NCBI GenBank assembly: GCA_963665935.1
Contig: OY762510.1
Coordinates: forward strand, 806,001-870,000
DNA length: 64,000 nt
Direction: 5' to 3'
Origin: Syntrophus sp963665935
GTDB taxonomy: Bacteria > Desulfobacterota > Syntrophia > Syntrophales > Syntrophaceae
Under the pieces are notes generated by a model. It saw only the letters and a list, made by a program, of their open reading frames with translations, searched no databases and was not told where the DNA came from. This document shows, piece after piece, positions 44,109 to 53,620 of this stretch (the first letter of the stretch is position 1; each line of letters opens with the position of its first letter). The translations under genes and the position numbers were made by a program.

Positions 44109-44852
44109 TTATCTTTCCATCAGCCCCCGGGCGATCTCCTGGCAGAGCTCGTCTGCCGCCGCCACCGGGTCTGCCGCCGTCTGAATCGGTCTGCCGACCA
44201 CGAGATAATCCGAACCCCGCCGAATGGCCTCTTCAGCGGTCAGGGTGCGCTTCTGATCATCTCCGGAAACCCTGGCCGATCCGCGAATCCCCGGCGTTAC
44301 AATGACAAAGTCCCTCCCGCAGGCCCTTCTTATCGCCTCGACATCCTGTGCCGAGGCAACAACCCCGGAAAGACCGGTATCCTGAGCCATGCGTGCCAGT
44401 CTCAGGACCAGTTCCGCCGTTGAGCAGGAAAAACCGAGTGCCCGCAGATCGTCGTCATTGAGGCTGGTCAAAACCGTCACCCCGAGAACCAGAGGCACGG
44501 GCAGGTCCCGCTGCCGGGCCATCTCCCGTACGGCCTTTGCGGCCTCTTCCATCATACTCTTCCCACCCAGGGTATGGACGTTGAACATGGCCACCCCCAT
44601 TTCCACGGCGCCTTCAGCAGCCCGGGCAACCGTGTTGGGGATGTCATGAAACTTGAGATCAAGAAAAACCCGGGACCCTGTTTCCTGTATTTCCTGAACA
44701 AGCCTGGGGCCGAAACGGGTAAAGGCCTCCTTGCCGACCTTGAATACCCCGACATGCCCCGTAAGACGCCGGACCCAGGACATGGCCTCGTCGAGCCCCT
44801 TGCCCATGTCCAGGGCAAAGATCAGCTTTTCTCGCGCCGCCTTATTCGACAT
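44109..44852 (-). CDS. pyrF: Orotidine 5'-phosphate decarboxylase
   Basis: Last step of UMP synthesis. The 247 residues begin MSNKAAREKLIFALDMG and contain the catalytic DLKFHDIPNTV and VVGRPIQTAADP. The ATG at 44852 overlaps the end of rpoZ by 11 bases; an ORF extending 36 codons further upstream is not family-like. It is the last gene of the rfaE1-DUF4416-yicC-gmk-rpoZ-pyrF run. Confidence 0.95.
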   Translation of the reverse strand: MSNKAAREKLIFALDMGKGLDEAMSWVRRLTGHVGVFKVGKEAFTRFGPRLVQEIQETGSRVFLDLKFHDIPNTVARAAEGAVEMGVAMFNVHTLGGKSMMEEAAKAVREMARQRDLPVPLVLGVTVLTSLNDDDLRALGFSCSTAELVLRLARMAQDTGLSGVVASAQDVEAIRRACGRDFVIVTPGIRGSARVSGDDQKRTLTAEEAIRRGSDYLVVGRPIQTAADPVAAADELCQEIARGLMER

Positions 44853-45117
44853 AGTCTTCGTCACCGATAAATTCCGTCGTATCGTCGACGATGAGCTTGA
44901 AATCTTCCTTGGCCCCCATGAGATATTCCGGATGGGAAAAATAAACCTTGTTATCGGCAATTTCCCGGAGGGCGCCGACTATCTCCCGGTTGTTCCGGGT
45001 ATTGGTTAATGCTTTCGAACCTTTCAAAAGCTGCTTGGATCTTTTCACCGCCAGTAAAACCAGGGCGAAGCGATTCCCCGTAACTATCAGAGCGTCTTCA
45101 ACAGTAATTCTTGCCAT
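44842..45117 (-). CDS. rpoZ: RNA polymerase omega subunit
   Basis: Small RNA polymerase subunit that chaperones beta-prime. The 91 residues include RFALVLLAVKRSKQLLKGS and the acidic C-terminus. It lies just after gmk, a widespread arrangement, and its end overlaps the start of pyrF. Confidence 0.94.
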   Translation of the reverse strand: MARITVEDALIVTGNRFALVLLAVKRSKQLLKGSKALTNTRNNREIVGALREIADNKVYFSHPEYLMGAKEDFKLIVDDTTEFIGDEDYVE

Positions 45118-45161
45118 GCTGAACAGGCCTCCCTAAATAATATTCCCTGCGTTATCTTAAG

Positions 45162-45785
45162 TTAGTTTTGATCCAGGAGATCCTGAATCTGCTTTTTTCT
45201 TCTTATCGCCCGACTTTTTTCCGACCGATAAATCGTCTGGAGAGATTCGACCGCCTTTTCCAGGGAATCATTGAAGATGACATAGTCGTAGCCGCTAGCC
45301 TCTCCTATTTCCTCCCGCACCTTGTTCAGACGTTTCTTTATTTCAGCGTCCGATTCTCCCCTTTTCTGCAGCCTCGCCTTCAGCTCAGCCAAAGAGGGAG
45401 GTAAAACAAAGACATAAATACCACCCGAATAATTCTTTTTCAATGTCTTTGCCCCCCTCATTTCGATATCCAGGAGCATATTTCGACCCTGATCCAAAAA
45501 GTGGTCCATGATTTTCCCGGAGGTCCCGTAATAACGGCCATAATTCTCTTCCCATTCGGCAAACTCCCCCCGGTCAATCCGCTCCCGGAACTCCGCCTCA
45601 GAGATAAAGAAGTAATCCCTACCATCTTCTTCTCCCGGCCTGGGCTTCCGGGTCGTATAGGAAACGGAAAATTGAACCTCGGGATGCCGTTCGAGGAAAA
45701 TCCGGCGGATCGATGTCTTCCCCGTCCCGGACGGAGCGGACAGGACAAGAAAAAGCCCCCTGGATTCTGCGTCCGAATTATTCAA
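45162..45785 (-). CDS. gmk: Guanylate kinase
   Basis: Phosphorylates GMP to GDP. The 207 residues have the P-loop SAPSGTGKTS (about 16-25), SYTTRKPRPGEEDGRDY and the IEMRGAKTLKKNY region. The start is TTG at 45785, eight bases inside the end of yicC, with AGGTG upstream. Confidence 0.96.
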   Translation of the reverse strand: MNNSDAESRGLFLVLSAPSGTGKTSIRRIFLERHPEVQFSVSYTTRKPRPGEEDGRDYFFISEAEFRERIDRGEFAEWEENYGRYYGTSGKIMDHFLDQGRNMLLDIEMRGAKTLKKNYSGGIYVFVLPPSLAELKARLQKRGESDAEIKKRLNKVREEIGEASGYDYVIFNDSLEKAVESLQTIYRSEKSRAIRRKKQIQDLLDQN

Positions 45786-46662
45786 TGTTCTGCACCTGCT
45801 CTCTCAATTTGGCAAGTTCACTCTTGATCTCGATCACCTGCCGGGAGATATGCGCATCACTGCTCTTGGACCCGATCGTATTGATCTCTCTGCCCATTTC
45901 CTGGATGAGAAAATCAATTTTCCGTCCCACGGCTTCCGTGCTGTCCATCATGGTTTCAAATTGTTCGAGATGACTGCGGAAGCGCACGGTTTCTTCCGTA
46001 ATATCACTCCGTTCCGCCATGACTGCCACTTCCTGAGCCAGACGCGCCTCATCGATAACCAGCCCCTTTGTCAATTCCTGAACGCGGGCAACCAGACGGG
46101 CGTGATATTCCTCAAGGAGCACCGGCGTTCTCGATATGATCCCATCGAGGGATTTCCGAATCGTGCCCATCCGGTCCCGGAGGTCCCGATAGAGAATGTC
46201 TCCTTCCGTCTTTCGCATGGCCTTCAGTTTCGCCAAGGCCTCATAAAAGATCGGCTCCACCTTGGCCCAGCAGGCTGGCAGATCCGGCACAGCTTCCACA
46301 GGGATCATGACATCCTTGAAACGCGACAGAAGGTCCAGGGTAATTTCATCGGTAAGATTCAATTCACTCTTCATCTCTGCCAGAAGAGAAAAATAATTTT
46401 TCAACAAGGGCAGGTTGAGGGAATACCGATTTCCACCTTCTCCTTCACTCTCCGCATCCATCTTAATGGAGACATCAACCCGGCCACGGAAGAAATGCTC
46501 GCCGATTTTTCTTTTGATCTCCATCTCCATGGGGAAAAAAAGGTTGGGAAGGCGAAGGGACACCTCCAGATAGCGATGATTGAGCGATCTCATCTCAACC
46601 ACGATCTTTCTCTCGTTATCCGTGGATTCCGCCCTTCCATAACCGGTCATGCTGCTGATCAT
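45778..46662 (-). CDS. yicC: YicC-family endoribonuclease-like protein
   Basis: A 294-residue YicC-family protein recognised by ISSMTGYGRAE at the N-terminus and the C-terminal FLIQEMGREINTIGSKSSD. E. coli YicC is an endoribonuclease that degrades certain small RNAs. The ATG at 46662 has an AGGGGAAAAG site upstream. It overlaps gmk by eight bases; the yicC-gmk-rpoZ order is common. Confidence 0.93.
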   Translation of the reverse strand: MISSMTGYGRAESTDNERKIVVEMRSLNHRYLEVSLRLPNLFFPMEMEIKRKIGEHFFRGRVDVSIKMDAESEGEGGNRYSLNLPLLKNYFSLLAEMKSELNLTDEITLDLLSRFKDVMIPVEAVPDLPACWAKVEPIFYEALAKLKAMRKTEGDILYRDLRDRMGTIRKSLDGIISRTPVLLEEYHARLVARVQELTKGLVIDEARLAQEVAVMAERSDITEETVRFRSHLEQFETMMDSTEAVGRKIDFLIQEMGREINTIGSKSSDAHISRQVIEIKSELAKLREQVQNIE

Positions 46663-46715
46663 AACTTTTCCCCTATTCCTCAAAATTCTGTCTATGCATA
46701 ACAGTCTGCGTTTGT

Positions 46716-47249
46716 TCAGCCCTCTCGGTTCCTCAACTGATCGACATATCTGGCCCGGATCTTATTGAACATTTCAATCGAGGATTTTTCCGCATAATCG
46801 GGATAAGTCCAGGGAAGCGTTGAAAAGGTCTTATGACTGTACATCAGGGTCAAATCCGCGTAAATCCCGTCCCGCAGGTAAGGCCGATGGGTATATCCCT
46901 TTCCCGTGGCAAGAATCAGATGGGCCTTGGCGATGTACCCCGGATCGATATTGACCGTTCTCTGCCCGGCCACGGCGAACCGATCCTCCAACCCGTTGGT
47001 CAGGTTCTTGACATCGGGCAGGCTTTCCGGACGGATCAGGCGTTCGAAAGACACAAACCGCCTCAGTAATGAGGGCCCCATTTCCGCCGCATAGTAAGAC
47101 GTATATTCGAAAGAGAGCAGGCCGCTGATGAAGTCCGTTCCCCCGTAAGTCTCGATCAGACAGGTCAGGATATTCCGCAGAACGTCCCGATCCACGGCAA
47201 AGAGACTCATGATCAGCTTGACCGGTTCAGCTTCGCGCGGCCGGCTCAT
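46716..47249 (-). CDS. DUF4416-family protein
   Basis: A 177-residue protein I place in DUF4416 from AEPVKLIMSLFAVDRDV, MGPSLLRRFVSFERLI and YTHRPYLRDGIYADLTLMY. The function is unknown. It overlaps the rfaE1 stop by four bases (ATGA), so it is translationally coupled to it. Confidence 0.85.
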   Translation of the reverse strand: MSRPREAEPVKLIMSLFAVDRDVLRNILTCLIETYGGTDFISGLLSFEYTSYYAAEMGPSLLRRFVSFERLIRPESLPDVKNLTNGLEDRFAVAGQRTVNIDPGYIAKAHLILATGKGYTHRPYLRDGIYADLTLMYSHKTFSTLPWTYPDYAEKSSIEMFNKIRARYVDQLRNREG

Positions 47250-48244
47250 AGGACCTTCTTCAACTCCTGGCGGGTAACCGTTGCCGTTCCTACCTTGCCG
47301 ACCACAATCCCCGCGGCATAGTTGGAGATCGCCGCCGCTTCGCGGAAACTTGCCCCCGAGGCCATACAGAGGGCGAAGACGCCGATCACCGTGTCCCCTG
47401 CGCCGGTGACGTCAAAAACTTCCCGGGCTTCGGTCGGAAAAAGGGTATGCAGGATCTCGCCCTTTTGTCCGTCCCTTTCAAAGAGGCTCATCCCTTCCTC
47501 TCCCCGGGTAATCAGCAAAGATCGAAAGTTATAACGGGAAAGCAGTTCCTTCCCGACCTTCACGAGTTCATCCCCGGTCGGCGCATCGACACCCACGGCT
47601 TTTCCCGCTTCATGATGATTGGGGGTAATGATGTCCACACCTGCGTAAAGGGACAGGTCGGTACGCTTGGGATCGACGCAGACCACGATATCCGTTCCGG
47701 ATACCAGGTCAAGGATACCGGCCATCAGGTCTTCAGTCACAACCCCTTTGCCGTAATCGGAAACAACGATGGCCCCCAGTTCCCCACACAGCGTCCGGAT
47801 ATAGTCGATTAGTTTTTCGATGCTCTCCAAAGCCGCGGTTTTCCGGCTCTCCCGATCGAACCGCACGACCTGCTGCCCGTGGGCAATAATTCTTGTTTTC
47901 AACGTGGTCGGACGCCCCGCCTCGACAATCAGTCCCGCCGGGTCGATCTGCCGCCGGCGGAACTCTTCCCGGATCCGCTCAGCCATGGCATCCTCGCCGA
48001 CGATGCCGGCGCCGTAGACGGTCCCCCCCATGGCATAGATGTTATTGATGACATTGGCGCAGCCGCCGAGAAGGAGGTGATCCCCCGAAACATCCACCAC
48101 GGGTACCGGCGCCTCGGGAGAAATCCGGGCAACCTTCCCCCGGATGAAGTGGTCCACCATGACATCACCGACCACCAGCACCCGGGCCTCGGGAAAACGG
48201 TCAACGATTTCCTGGGCTCTCTTCCTGTCGATAGCTTTTTTCAT
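47246..48244 (-). CDS. rfaE1: D-glycero-beta-D-manno-heptose-7-phosphate kinase
   Basis: PfkB-family kinase that adds the 1-phosphate to heptose-7-phosphate for ADP-heptose and LPS inner core. The 332 residues have GDVMVDHFIRGKVARISPEAP and the C-terminal FDVTGAGDTVIGVF with the catalytic aspartate. This is the kinase domain alone; the nucleotidyltransferase half of HldE is absent, as in organisms with separate RfaE1 and RfaE2. Consistent with lptD, it points to LPS. First gene of its operon. Confidence 0.93.
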   Translation of the reverse strand: MKKAIDRKRAQEIVDRFPEARVLVVGDVMVDHFIRGKVARISPEAPVPVVDVSGDHLLLGGCANVINNIYAMGGTVYGAGIVGEDAMAERIREEFRRRQIDPAGLIVEAGRPTTLKTRIIAHGQQVVRFDRESRKTAALESIEKLIDYIRTLCGELGAIVVSDYGKGVVTEDLMAGILDLVSGTDIVVCVDPKRTDLSLYAGVDIITPNHHEAGKAVGVDAPTGDELVKVGKELLSRYNFRSLLITRGEEGMSLFERDGQKGEILHTLFPTEAREVFDVTGAGDTVIGVFALCMASGASFREAAAISNYAAGIVVGKVGTATVTRQELKKVL

Positions 48245-48303
48245 ATCAAAATTATCAAAATATCAAGATTTTCAAGCGAATTTTATACCTCAGAAAGCGA
48301 CCG

Positions 48304-48332
48304 ATGCTATTACCATGAGGCAAGTTTGTCAA
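48304..48332 (-). promoter_or_regulatory. Promoter for the rfaE1-pyrF operon
   Basis: On the minus strand TTGACA (48327-48332) is followed after 17 bp by TAGCAT (48304-48309). It ends about 60 bp upstream of the rfaE1 start, in the divergent rfaE1-plsC gap. Confidence 0.6.
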
Positions 48333-48458
48333 TGAATTTCTTGCCTTGACTTTCGCTTCGGAATTTTGCCGGTCTATTCCTGATTGACTTACCAAAAATT
48401 ATCAAGTAGAGGGAAATACTTAAATAATAAATAGGTTTACTCTGGAAAATATATCTTC

Positions 48459-49220
48459 ATGATCCGGTCGATTCTTCTCATTTTTGTGGGAGCGTCCATT
48501 ACGGCATTTTTCTGTTTCTGGGCCGTTGTTTTCTCCCTCCTTGGCGCTGGAGAGAGCCGCATCCACAAACTGGCCCGGCTCTGGGCCAGGATTCTGCTGT
48601 CTCTTTCTTCTATTCCCGTGGAAATTTCCGGCTGGCGCCATGTCCTGCTGGACAGCCCGCAGATCTTCGCCGCCAATCACCAGAGCGATGTGGATACTTT
48701 GGTCGCCATGGCCTGGACTCCCGTCCCGTTCCGCTGGATCGCCAAGAAGGAACTCTTCAAAGTCCCGCTCTTCGGCGCCGCCATGCGCAATGCGGGATAC
48801 ATCCCCATTGACCGCAGGGATCATGACAGCGCCCTGAAAAGCCTGGAGGAGGCTGCCCGGATCATCCGAAAGGGCAGTTCCGTCATGACCTTTCCCGAAG
48901 GGACCAGAAGCAGCGATGGAACGATCCAGCCTTTCAAGCAGGGGGTCTTTTATCTGGCGATTCAAGCCGGTGTTCCCATTGTCCCGGTAACGATTATCGG
49001 CAGCGGCGCCATCATGCGGAAGCGCTCCTTGAAGATCAACCCGGGCGGCGTGAAGCTGATTTTTGACAAGCCGATCGATGCAAACAACTATTCGATTGAA
49101 AATCGCCACCAGCTGATCGAGGAGGTGCGCAATACCATTCTCGAAAATTACCGGAAACATTCCTCCCCTTCCGGGTCCGGTTTTTCCGCTCAAAATGCTG
49201 GGATAGAAAAGGGAGTTTGA
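48459..49220 (+). CDS. plsC: 1-acyl-sn-glycerol-3-phosphate acyltransferase
   Basis: Inner-membrane enzyme that makes phosphatidic acid from lysophosphatidic acid. The 253 residues start with one membrane segment (LLIFVGASITAFFCFWAVVF), then show the catalytic NHQSDVD (H(X4)D) near 82 and FPEGTRS near 146. It is followed at one base by ftsK, so they are probably cotranscribed. Confidence 0.94.
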   Translation: MIRSILLIFVGASITAFFCFWAVVFSLLGAGESRIHKLARLWARILLSLSSIPVEISGWRHVLLDSPQIFAANHQSDVDTLVAMAWTPVPFRWIAKKELFKVPLFGAAMRNAGYIPIDRRDHDSALKSLEEAARIIRKGSSVMTFPEGTRSSDGTIQPFKQGVFYLAIQAGVPIVPVTIIGSGAIMRKRSLKINPGGVKLIFDKPIDANNYSIENRHQLIEEVRNTILENYRKHSSPSGSGFSAQNAGIEKGV

Positions 49221-49221
49221 G

Positions 49222-51426
49222 GTGGGAAATAAATCTTTAAACAATCCTCATCCCCCTTCTTCATGGAAGCATGAGATTCCCGGCGTCATCAGCCTGACGG
49301 CGGCCCTTTTCCTGCTCCTGTGCCTTTTTTCCTATTCCCCCCAGGACCCCTCCATCGGCCATTACGTCCCGGCGGGAGAACCGGTCCACAATCTCATCGG
49401 CCGGCTCGGCGCACACCTTTCCTATGCCCTTCTCTGGTTCTTCGGTCTGAGCATTTTCCTCTTGCCTGCCGGATTGCTTACGGTCTCCGTTCTGTATTTT
49501 ACCCGACCGGATTTCAAGGCAGGTAAAAAAATCTACTTCGGATTTTCCGGGTTGATGCTTGCCTCCTGTGGCCTCCTGTCTCTTCTGGCTCCTGGTTTGG
49601 GCATCTACGAAATTCAAGATCAACCCGGCGGTCTACTGGGTAAGGCGCTGACGACCCTGCTGTCTTCCTCCCTTGGTTTCGCCGGTACAGCGCTTCTGCT
49701 CTTGTTTGCCCTGACCCTTTCCCTGATGATCCTGTTCCGACTCTCCCTGCTGTCCCTGGGAAGCGTGCTGAAGGCGAGCCTGACGGCGGGAGGGCCGGCC
49801 CTGATGTCCCTGTTCCGGAAAGGCAGATCCATCCTCCCGGAAAAGAAGGAAAAGACGCCCCGCATCAATGCCCAGAAGTCGGCATCGTTGCCGGCCAGGG
49901 AAAAGGCCAAACCGCCGGAACCGTCCCCCCTCGTCCCCGTTGTGCGCCGCGGGGGAGGCTATACGCTGCCGCCCCTTTCCCTGCTCGACTACAAGGAGCG
50001 CAAGGATACGAAGATCAAGAAGGACGCCCTGCTGGCCAACTCCCGCACCGTGGAAAAAACCCTGGCCGACTTCGGCGTGGAAGGAAAAGTGGTGGAAGTC
50101 CAGCCCGGCCCCGTCGTTACCCTCTACGAACTGGAGCCGGCGCCGGGGGTCAAGATCAACCGGATCACGACCCTTTCCGACGATCTCGCCCTCGCCCTGA
50201 AGGCGCCCAGCATCCGGATCATGGCCCCGATCCCCGGCAAGGCCGCCGTCGGCATTGAAATCCCCAACGGCAACCGGGAAACCGTTTACCTCCGGGAAGT
50301 CCTCGACAGCGAGACCTTCCGGGAATCCCGCCTGGTCCTTCCCATCGCCCTGGGAAAGGATATCGTCGGCATCCCGGTGGTTGCAGACCTGACCCGCATG
50401 CCCCACCTCCTCATCGCGGGAACCACCGGCTCGGGCAAGAGCGTTTCCCTCAACGCCATGATCTGCAGCATCCTGCTCAAGGCCGCGCCGGAGGACGTCA
50501 AGTTCCTCATGATCGATCCCAAGCGGCTGGAGCTCTCTTCCTACGAAGGGATTCCCCATCTTCTCCATCCCGTGGTTGTGAATCCCAAGAAGGCGGCCCA
50601 GGTCCTCAAGTGGGCCGTGGAAGAAATGGAGCGCCGCTACCAGTTGATCGCCGCGGCGGGCGTCAAGAACATCGATTCGTACAACAAGGCCCTCGCCACG
50701 GCCGCGCCGCAGCAGCCCCTGCCCGGCTTGATACCGTCCGAAGGGAATTCCCAGGGTTCGCTACCTTCCAAGCTGCCCTATATTGTCATTATCATCGATG
50801 AGCTGGCAGACCTCATGATGGTTGCCCAGAAAAATGTGGAGGATTCCCTGACCCGGCTGGCCCAGATGGCCCGGGCGGCAGGCATCCACCTCATGCTGGC
50901 AACCCAGCGGCCCTCTGTGGATGTCATCACCGGCCTGATCAAGGCCAACTTTCCCACGCGGATCTCCTTCCAGGTTTCCTCCAAGGTGGATTCCCGCACC
51001 ATCCTCGATCAGCAGGGGGCGGAAAGTCTGCTGGGCTCCGGGGATATGCTCTTCGTCCCCCCCGGAACCGGAAAAATGTCGCGGATTCACGGGGCTTATG
51101 TCTCCGACCGGGAGATCGAACAGATTACCGAATTCATCAAGCAGCAGGCGCAACCTACCTACGACGAATCCATCTCCCGCTACGAAGCGGATTCCGAAGC
51201 AAGGGAGGGGGAAAAGGGCGACGAGGACTTTGACGAGAAATATGACGAAGCCGTGGAACTGGTGACGGACCTGGGGCAGGCCTCCATCTCCCTCGTCCAG
51301 CGCTACATGAAGATTGGTTATAACCGGGCCGCCCGCCTCATCGAACGGATGGAGGCGGAAGGCATCGTCGGGCCTTCCGACGGCGCGAAACCCCGTAAAG
51401 TCCTGGTTGGAAAGTTGCCGCGATGA
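49222..51426 (+). CDS. ftsK: DNA translocase FtsK/SpoIIIE
   Basis: Pumps chromosome DNA through the division septum and activates XerCD resolution. The 734 residues have four membrane segments (about 25-165), a proline-rich linker, an AAA motor with Walker A AGTTGSGKSVSLN (near 400), Walker B IVIIIDELADL, and a C-terminal winged-helix gamma domain (ISLVQRYMKIGYNRAARLIE). The start is GTG at 49222 with GGGAG upstream. It overlaps rimO by four bases. Confidence 0.96.
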   Translation: MGNKSLNNPHPPSSWKHEIPGVISLTAALFLLLCLFSYSPQDPSIGHYVPAGEPVHNLIGRLGAHLSYALLWFFGLSIFLLPAGLLTVSVLYFTRPDFKAGKKIYFGFSGLMLASCGLLSLLAPGLGIYEIQDQPGGLLGKALTTLLSSSLGFAGTALLLLFALTLSLMILFRLSLLSLGSVLKASLTAGGPALMSLFRKGRSILPEKKEKTPRINAQKSASLPAREKAKPPEPSPLVPVVRRGGGYTLPPLSLLDYKERKDTKIKKDALLANSRTVEKTLADFGVEGKVVEVQPGPVVTLYELEPAPGVKINRITTLSDDLALALKAPSIRIMAPIPGKAAVGIEIPNGNRETVYLREVLDSETFRESRLVLPIALGKDIVGIPVVADLTRMPHLLIAGTTGSGKSVSLNAMICSILLKAAPEDVKFLMIDPKRLELSSYEGIPHLLHPVVVNPKKAAQVLKWAVEEMERRYQLIAAAGVKNIDSYNKALATAAPQQPLPGLIPSEGNSQGSLPSKLPYIVIIIDELADLMMVAQKNVEDSLTRLAQMARAAGIHLMLATQRPSVDVITGLIKANFPTRISFQVSSKVDSRTILDQQGAESLLGSGDMLFVPPGTGKMSRIHGAYVSDREIEQITEFIKQQAQPTYDESISRYEADSEAREGEKGDEDFDEKYDEAVELVTDLGQASISLVQRYMKIGYNRAARLIERMEAEGIVGPSDGAKPRKVLVGKLPR

Positions 51427-52787
51427 GAGAGAGCACCGTTCATGTGGTCAGCCTCGGCTGCCCGAAGAATCTCGTGGATTCGGAGGTGATGGCCGCCCTG
51501 CTGGTCCAGGCGGGCTGCCGGATCGTCTCCACGCCGGAAGAGGCCGAAATCCTGCTCCTCAATACCTGCGCCTTCATCCTGCCGGCCCGGGAAGAGTCCA
51601 TCGATGAGATCTTCCGCCTCGCCGAACTGAAGAAGACCGGAAAATGCCGGTATCTCATCGTGGCGGGCTGCCTCTCCCAGCGCTACGGTGCGGAGCTGGC
51701 GAAGGAGATCCCTGAGGTCGACCTCTTTCTGGGGATTTCGGAAGTGCCGAACATTGCCGATCATCTCCGGAAGCTGAGGGAAGGGCAACCTGACGCGAAG
51801 ATCAATCGCGCCATGGTGATCCCGCCACTCTTTCTCATGGATGCCGGCCATCCCCGCCTCCTTTCCGCCCCGACCTTCAGCGCTTACCTCAAGATTGCCG
51901 ACGGCTGTTCCAACCGCTGTACCTACTGCAGCATCCCCAAGATCCGGGGGAAGGGACGCAGCCGGCCGGTCGATGATCTCCTCAGGGAAGCGGAAGGCTT
52001 GGCGGATCGCGGCGTCAAGGAACTGATCCTGATTGCCCAGGACACGACCGCCTATGGCCGGGACCTTCCGGGCAAACCCACCCTGGCCCTGCTCCTCCAG
52101 GAACTGGCGGGGCTGGACGGCCTGGCCTGGATCCGTCTTCTCTATACCTATCCCACCGGTCTGACGGACGAACTCTTCGAGGTTATCGCGGATCACGACC
52201 GGATCTGCTCCTACCTGGATGTCCCGATCCAGCACATCGACGACGACATCCTTAAAGCCATGAAGCGCCGGGGCGACAGTCATCTCATTCGGAATAAGCT
52301 GGAACGCGCCCGGGTTATCATTCCCGAGCTAGCCCTCCGGACTTCCCTCATCGTGGGATTCCCCGGAGAAACCCCGGCCAGATTTCACCGTCTCCTGGCC
52401 TTTGTTCAGGAGACCCGCTTCGACCATCTCGGCGTCTTTCCCTATTCCCCCGAAGAAGGAACACCAGCGGAAAAACTCCCTCGCCAAGTCTCGGACAAGA
52501 CGAAAAAGGCCCGGCGCAACCTGCTCATGGAAGAGCAGGCCGTCATCTCCCATGAAATCAATTCGACCCTCGTGGGCTCCCAACAGGAGGTGCTGATTGA
52601 TGGACCGAGCAGTCATCCCGATTATCCCTTCGTAGGCCGCGGCCGTCGCCAGGCCCCGGACATCGACGGGGTAACCTATGTAAAAACCGGAGGCCGGCCC
52701 CTTCCGCCCGGTACCCTGGTCCCCTGCCGGATCGTCGCCGCAGACGACTACGATCTCTTTGCGGAACCAATTCAATTGACGGATTGA
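51423..52787 (+). CDS. rimO: Ribosomal protein S12 methylthiotransferase RimO
   Basis: Radical SAM enzyme that adds a methylthio group to the conserved aspartate of ribosomal protein S12. The 454 residues have the N-terminal iron-sulfur domain (SLGCPKNLVDSE, NTCAFI, GCLSQRY), the radical SAM cluster CSNRCTYC (near 162-169), and a C-terminal TRAM domain. The ATG overlaps the ftsK stop. Its substrate is encoded at 23848-24219 in the same window. Confidence 0.96.
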   Translation: MRESTVHVVSLGCPKNLVDSEVMAALLVQAGCRIVSTPEEAEILLLNTCAFILPAREESIDEIFRLAELKKTGKCRYLIVAGCLSQRYGAELAKEIPEVDLFLGISEVPNIADHLRKLREGQPDAKINRAMVIPPLFLMDAGHPRLLSAPTFSAYLKIADGCSNRCTYCSIPKIRGKGRSRPVDDLLREAEGLADRGVKELILIAQDTTAYGRDLPGKPTLALLLQELAGLDGLAWIRLLYTYPTGLTDELFEVIADHDRICSYLDVPIQHIDDDILKAMKRRGDSHLIRNKLERARVIIPELALRTSLIVGFPGETPARFHRLLAFVQETRFDHLGVFPYSPEEGTPAEKLPRQVSDKTKKARRNLLMEEQAVISHEINSTLVGSQQEVLIDGPSSHPDYPFVGRGRRQAPDIDGVTYVKTGGRPLPPGTLVPCRIVAADDYDLFAEPIQLTD

Positions 52788-52798
52788 AGAAGGAAGAC

Positions 52799-53281
52799 AT
52801 GCCTGACAAGAAGCGCATCTTCATCAGTTCTGTCCAGAAGGAACTCGAATTGGAGCGGGCCGCCGTTTCAGCTCTCATTGCCACAGATCCCTTTTTAATG
52901 CAGCATTGCAGCCCGATCCTGTTTGAGAAAGAACCACCGGCACCTCGGCCGGCTCCCATGCCCTATCTCGACATGCTGCGCAGTTGCCGCGTCTATGTGC
53001 TCCTTCTCGGCAATGAATATGGCAGGACGGAGGGAGGCTTTTCAGCCATCCATAATGAATATCGTCTTGCCCAGGAGCTTGCACTACCCACAATCATCTT
53101 TCTCAAGTGGATGACCGATGAAAACCGCTTTCCGGAAACGCGGGCTTTGATCGACGAAATCAAAAGGGCCGGACACACCTACAAGCGGTTTCATGATCGA
53201 GAGGACCTCAAGCCGGAAATGCTTCGGGCACTCCTGCGTACCCTGGCAGAGCAATTCGGAATTCAGGCCACCGGCACCTAG
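52799..53281 (+). CDS. DUF4062 N-terminal domain protein, probably truncated
   Basis: A 160-residue product with RIFISSVQKELELERAAV and YVLLLGNEYGRTEGGFSAIHNEY, the DUF4062 (TIR-like) signature. In other genomes this domain commonly heads a longer protein with a C-terminal ATPase-type region. Here a TAG at 53279 ends the frame, and the same frame continues with ATPase-like coding remnants (53282-53620). I see it as the surviving front of a decayed gene. The ATG at 52799 has AAGGA five bases upstream. It follows rimO by 11 bp. Confidence 0.75.
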   Translation: MPDKKRIFISSVQKELELERAAVSALIATDPFLMQHCSPILFEKEPPAPRPAPMPYLDMLRSCRVYVLLLGNEYGRTEGGFSAIHNEYRLAQELALPTIIFLKWMTDENRFPETRALIDEIKRAGHTYKRFHDREDLKPEMLRALLRTLAEQFGIQATGT

Positions 53282-53620
53282 TTGAACGAGAGCGAACACC
53301 TGATCGAAGCGGCTTCGTCTTTCGAAACTGCAGTGTTACTCGATGTGCCGGCAAGCCAACTTGATCAGAACCTCCTCGAAGCATTCAAGCGCCGGATTCT
53401 CGGCGATATCCACGAAGCATGGTCTGCCGCAGAGGTGCTCCATGCCCGGGGGCTCCTGCTTCGCTGCGATGATCCGGCCGTATTCTAAGCCAGCGCAGCG
53501 GCACTCGTTCTTTTCGGCACCCATCCTGCCTTTCGCTTCCCCCAATGCGAAATCCTTGTCGATGCCTACGACGATTCTCGTATATCGGGCCGGCCAAAAG
53601 GTCAGCTTAACTTTTCTTTT
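53282..53620 (+). pseudogene. Decayed C-terminal part of the DUF4062 gene
   Basis: The frame of the DUF4062 gene stays coding-like after its TAG: a stretch ending LLEAFKRRILGDI and VLHARGLLLRCDDPAVF, then a TAA at 53486, then AAALVLFGTHPAFRFP, which resembles the LTNAALLLFGK segment of Schlafen/AlbA-type ATP-binding proteins. No start codon with a ribosome-binding site is present. The expected AlbA domain between DUF4062 and this part is missing, so a deletion is likely as well as the stops. Confidence 0.55.

Noticed and set aside
53279..53281. TAG read through as pyrrolysine or by suppression in the DUF4062 gene
   Set aside because: The same frame is also cut by TAA at 53486 and lacks the AlbA domain, so decay explains it better.
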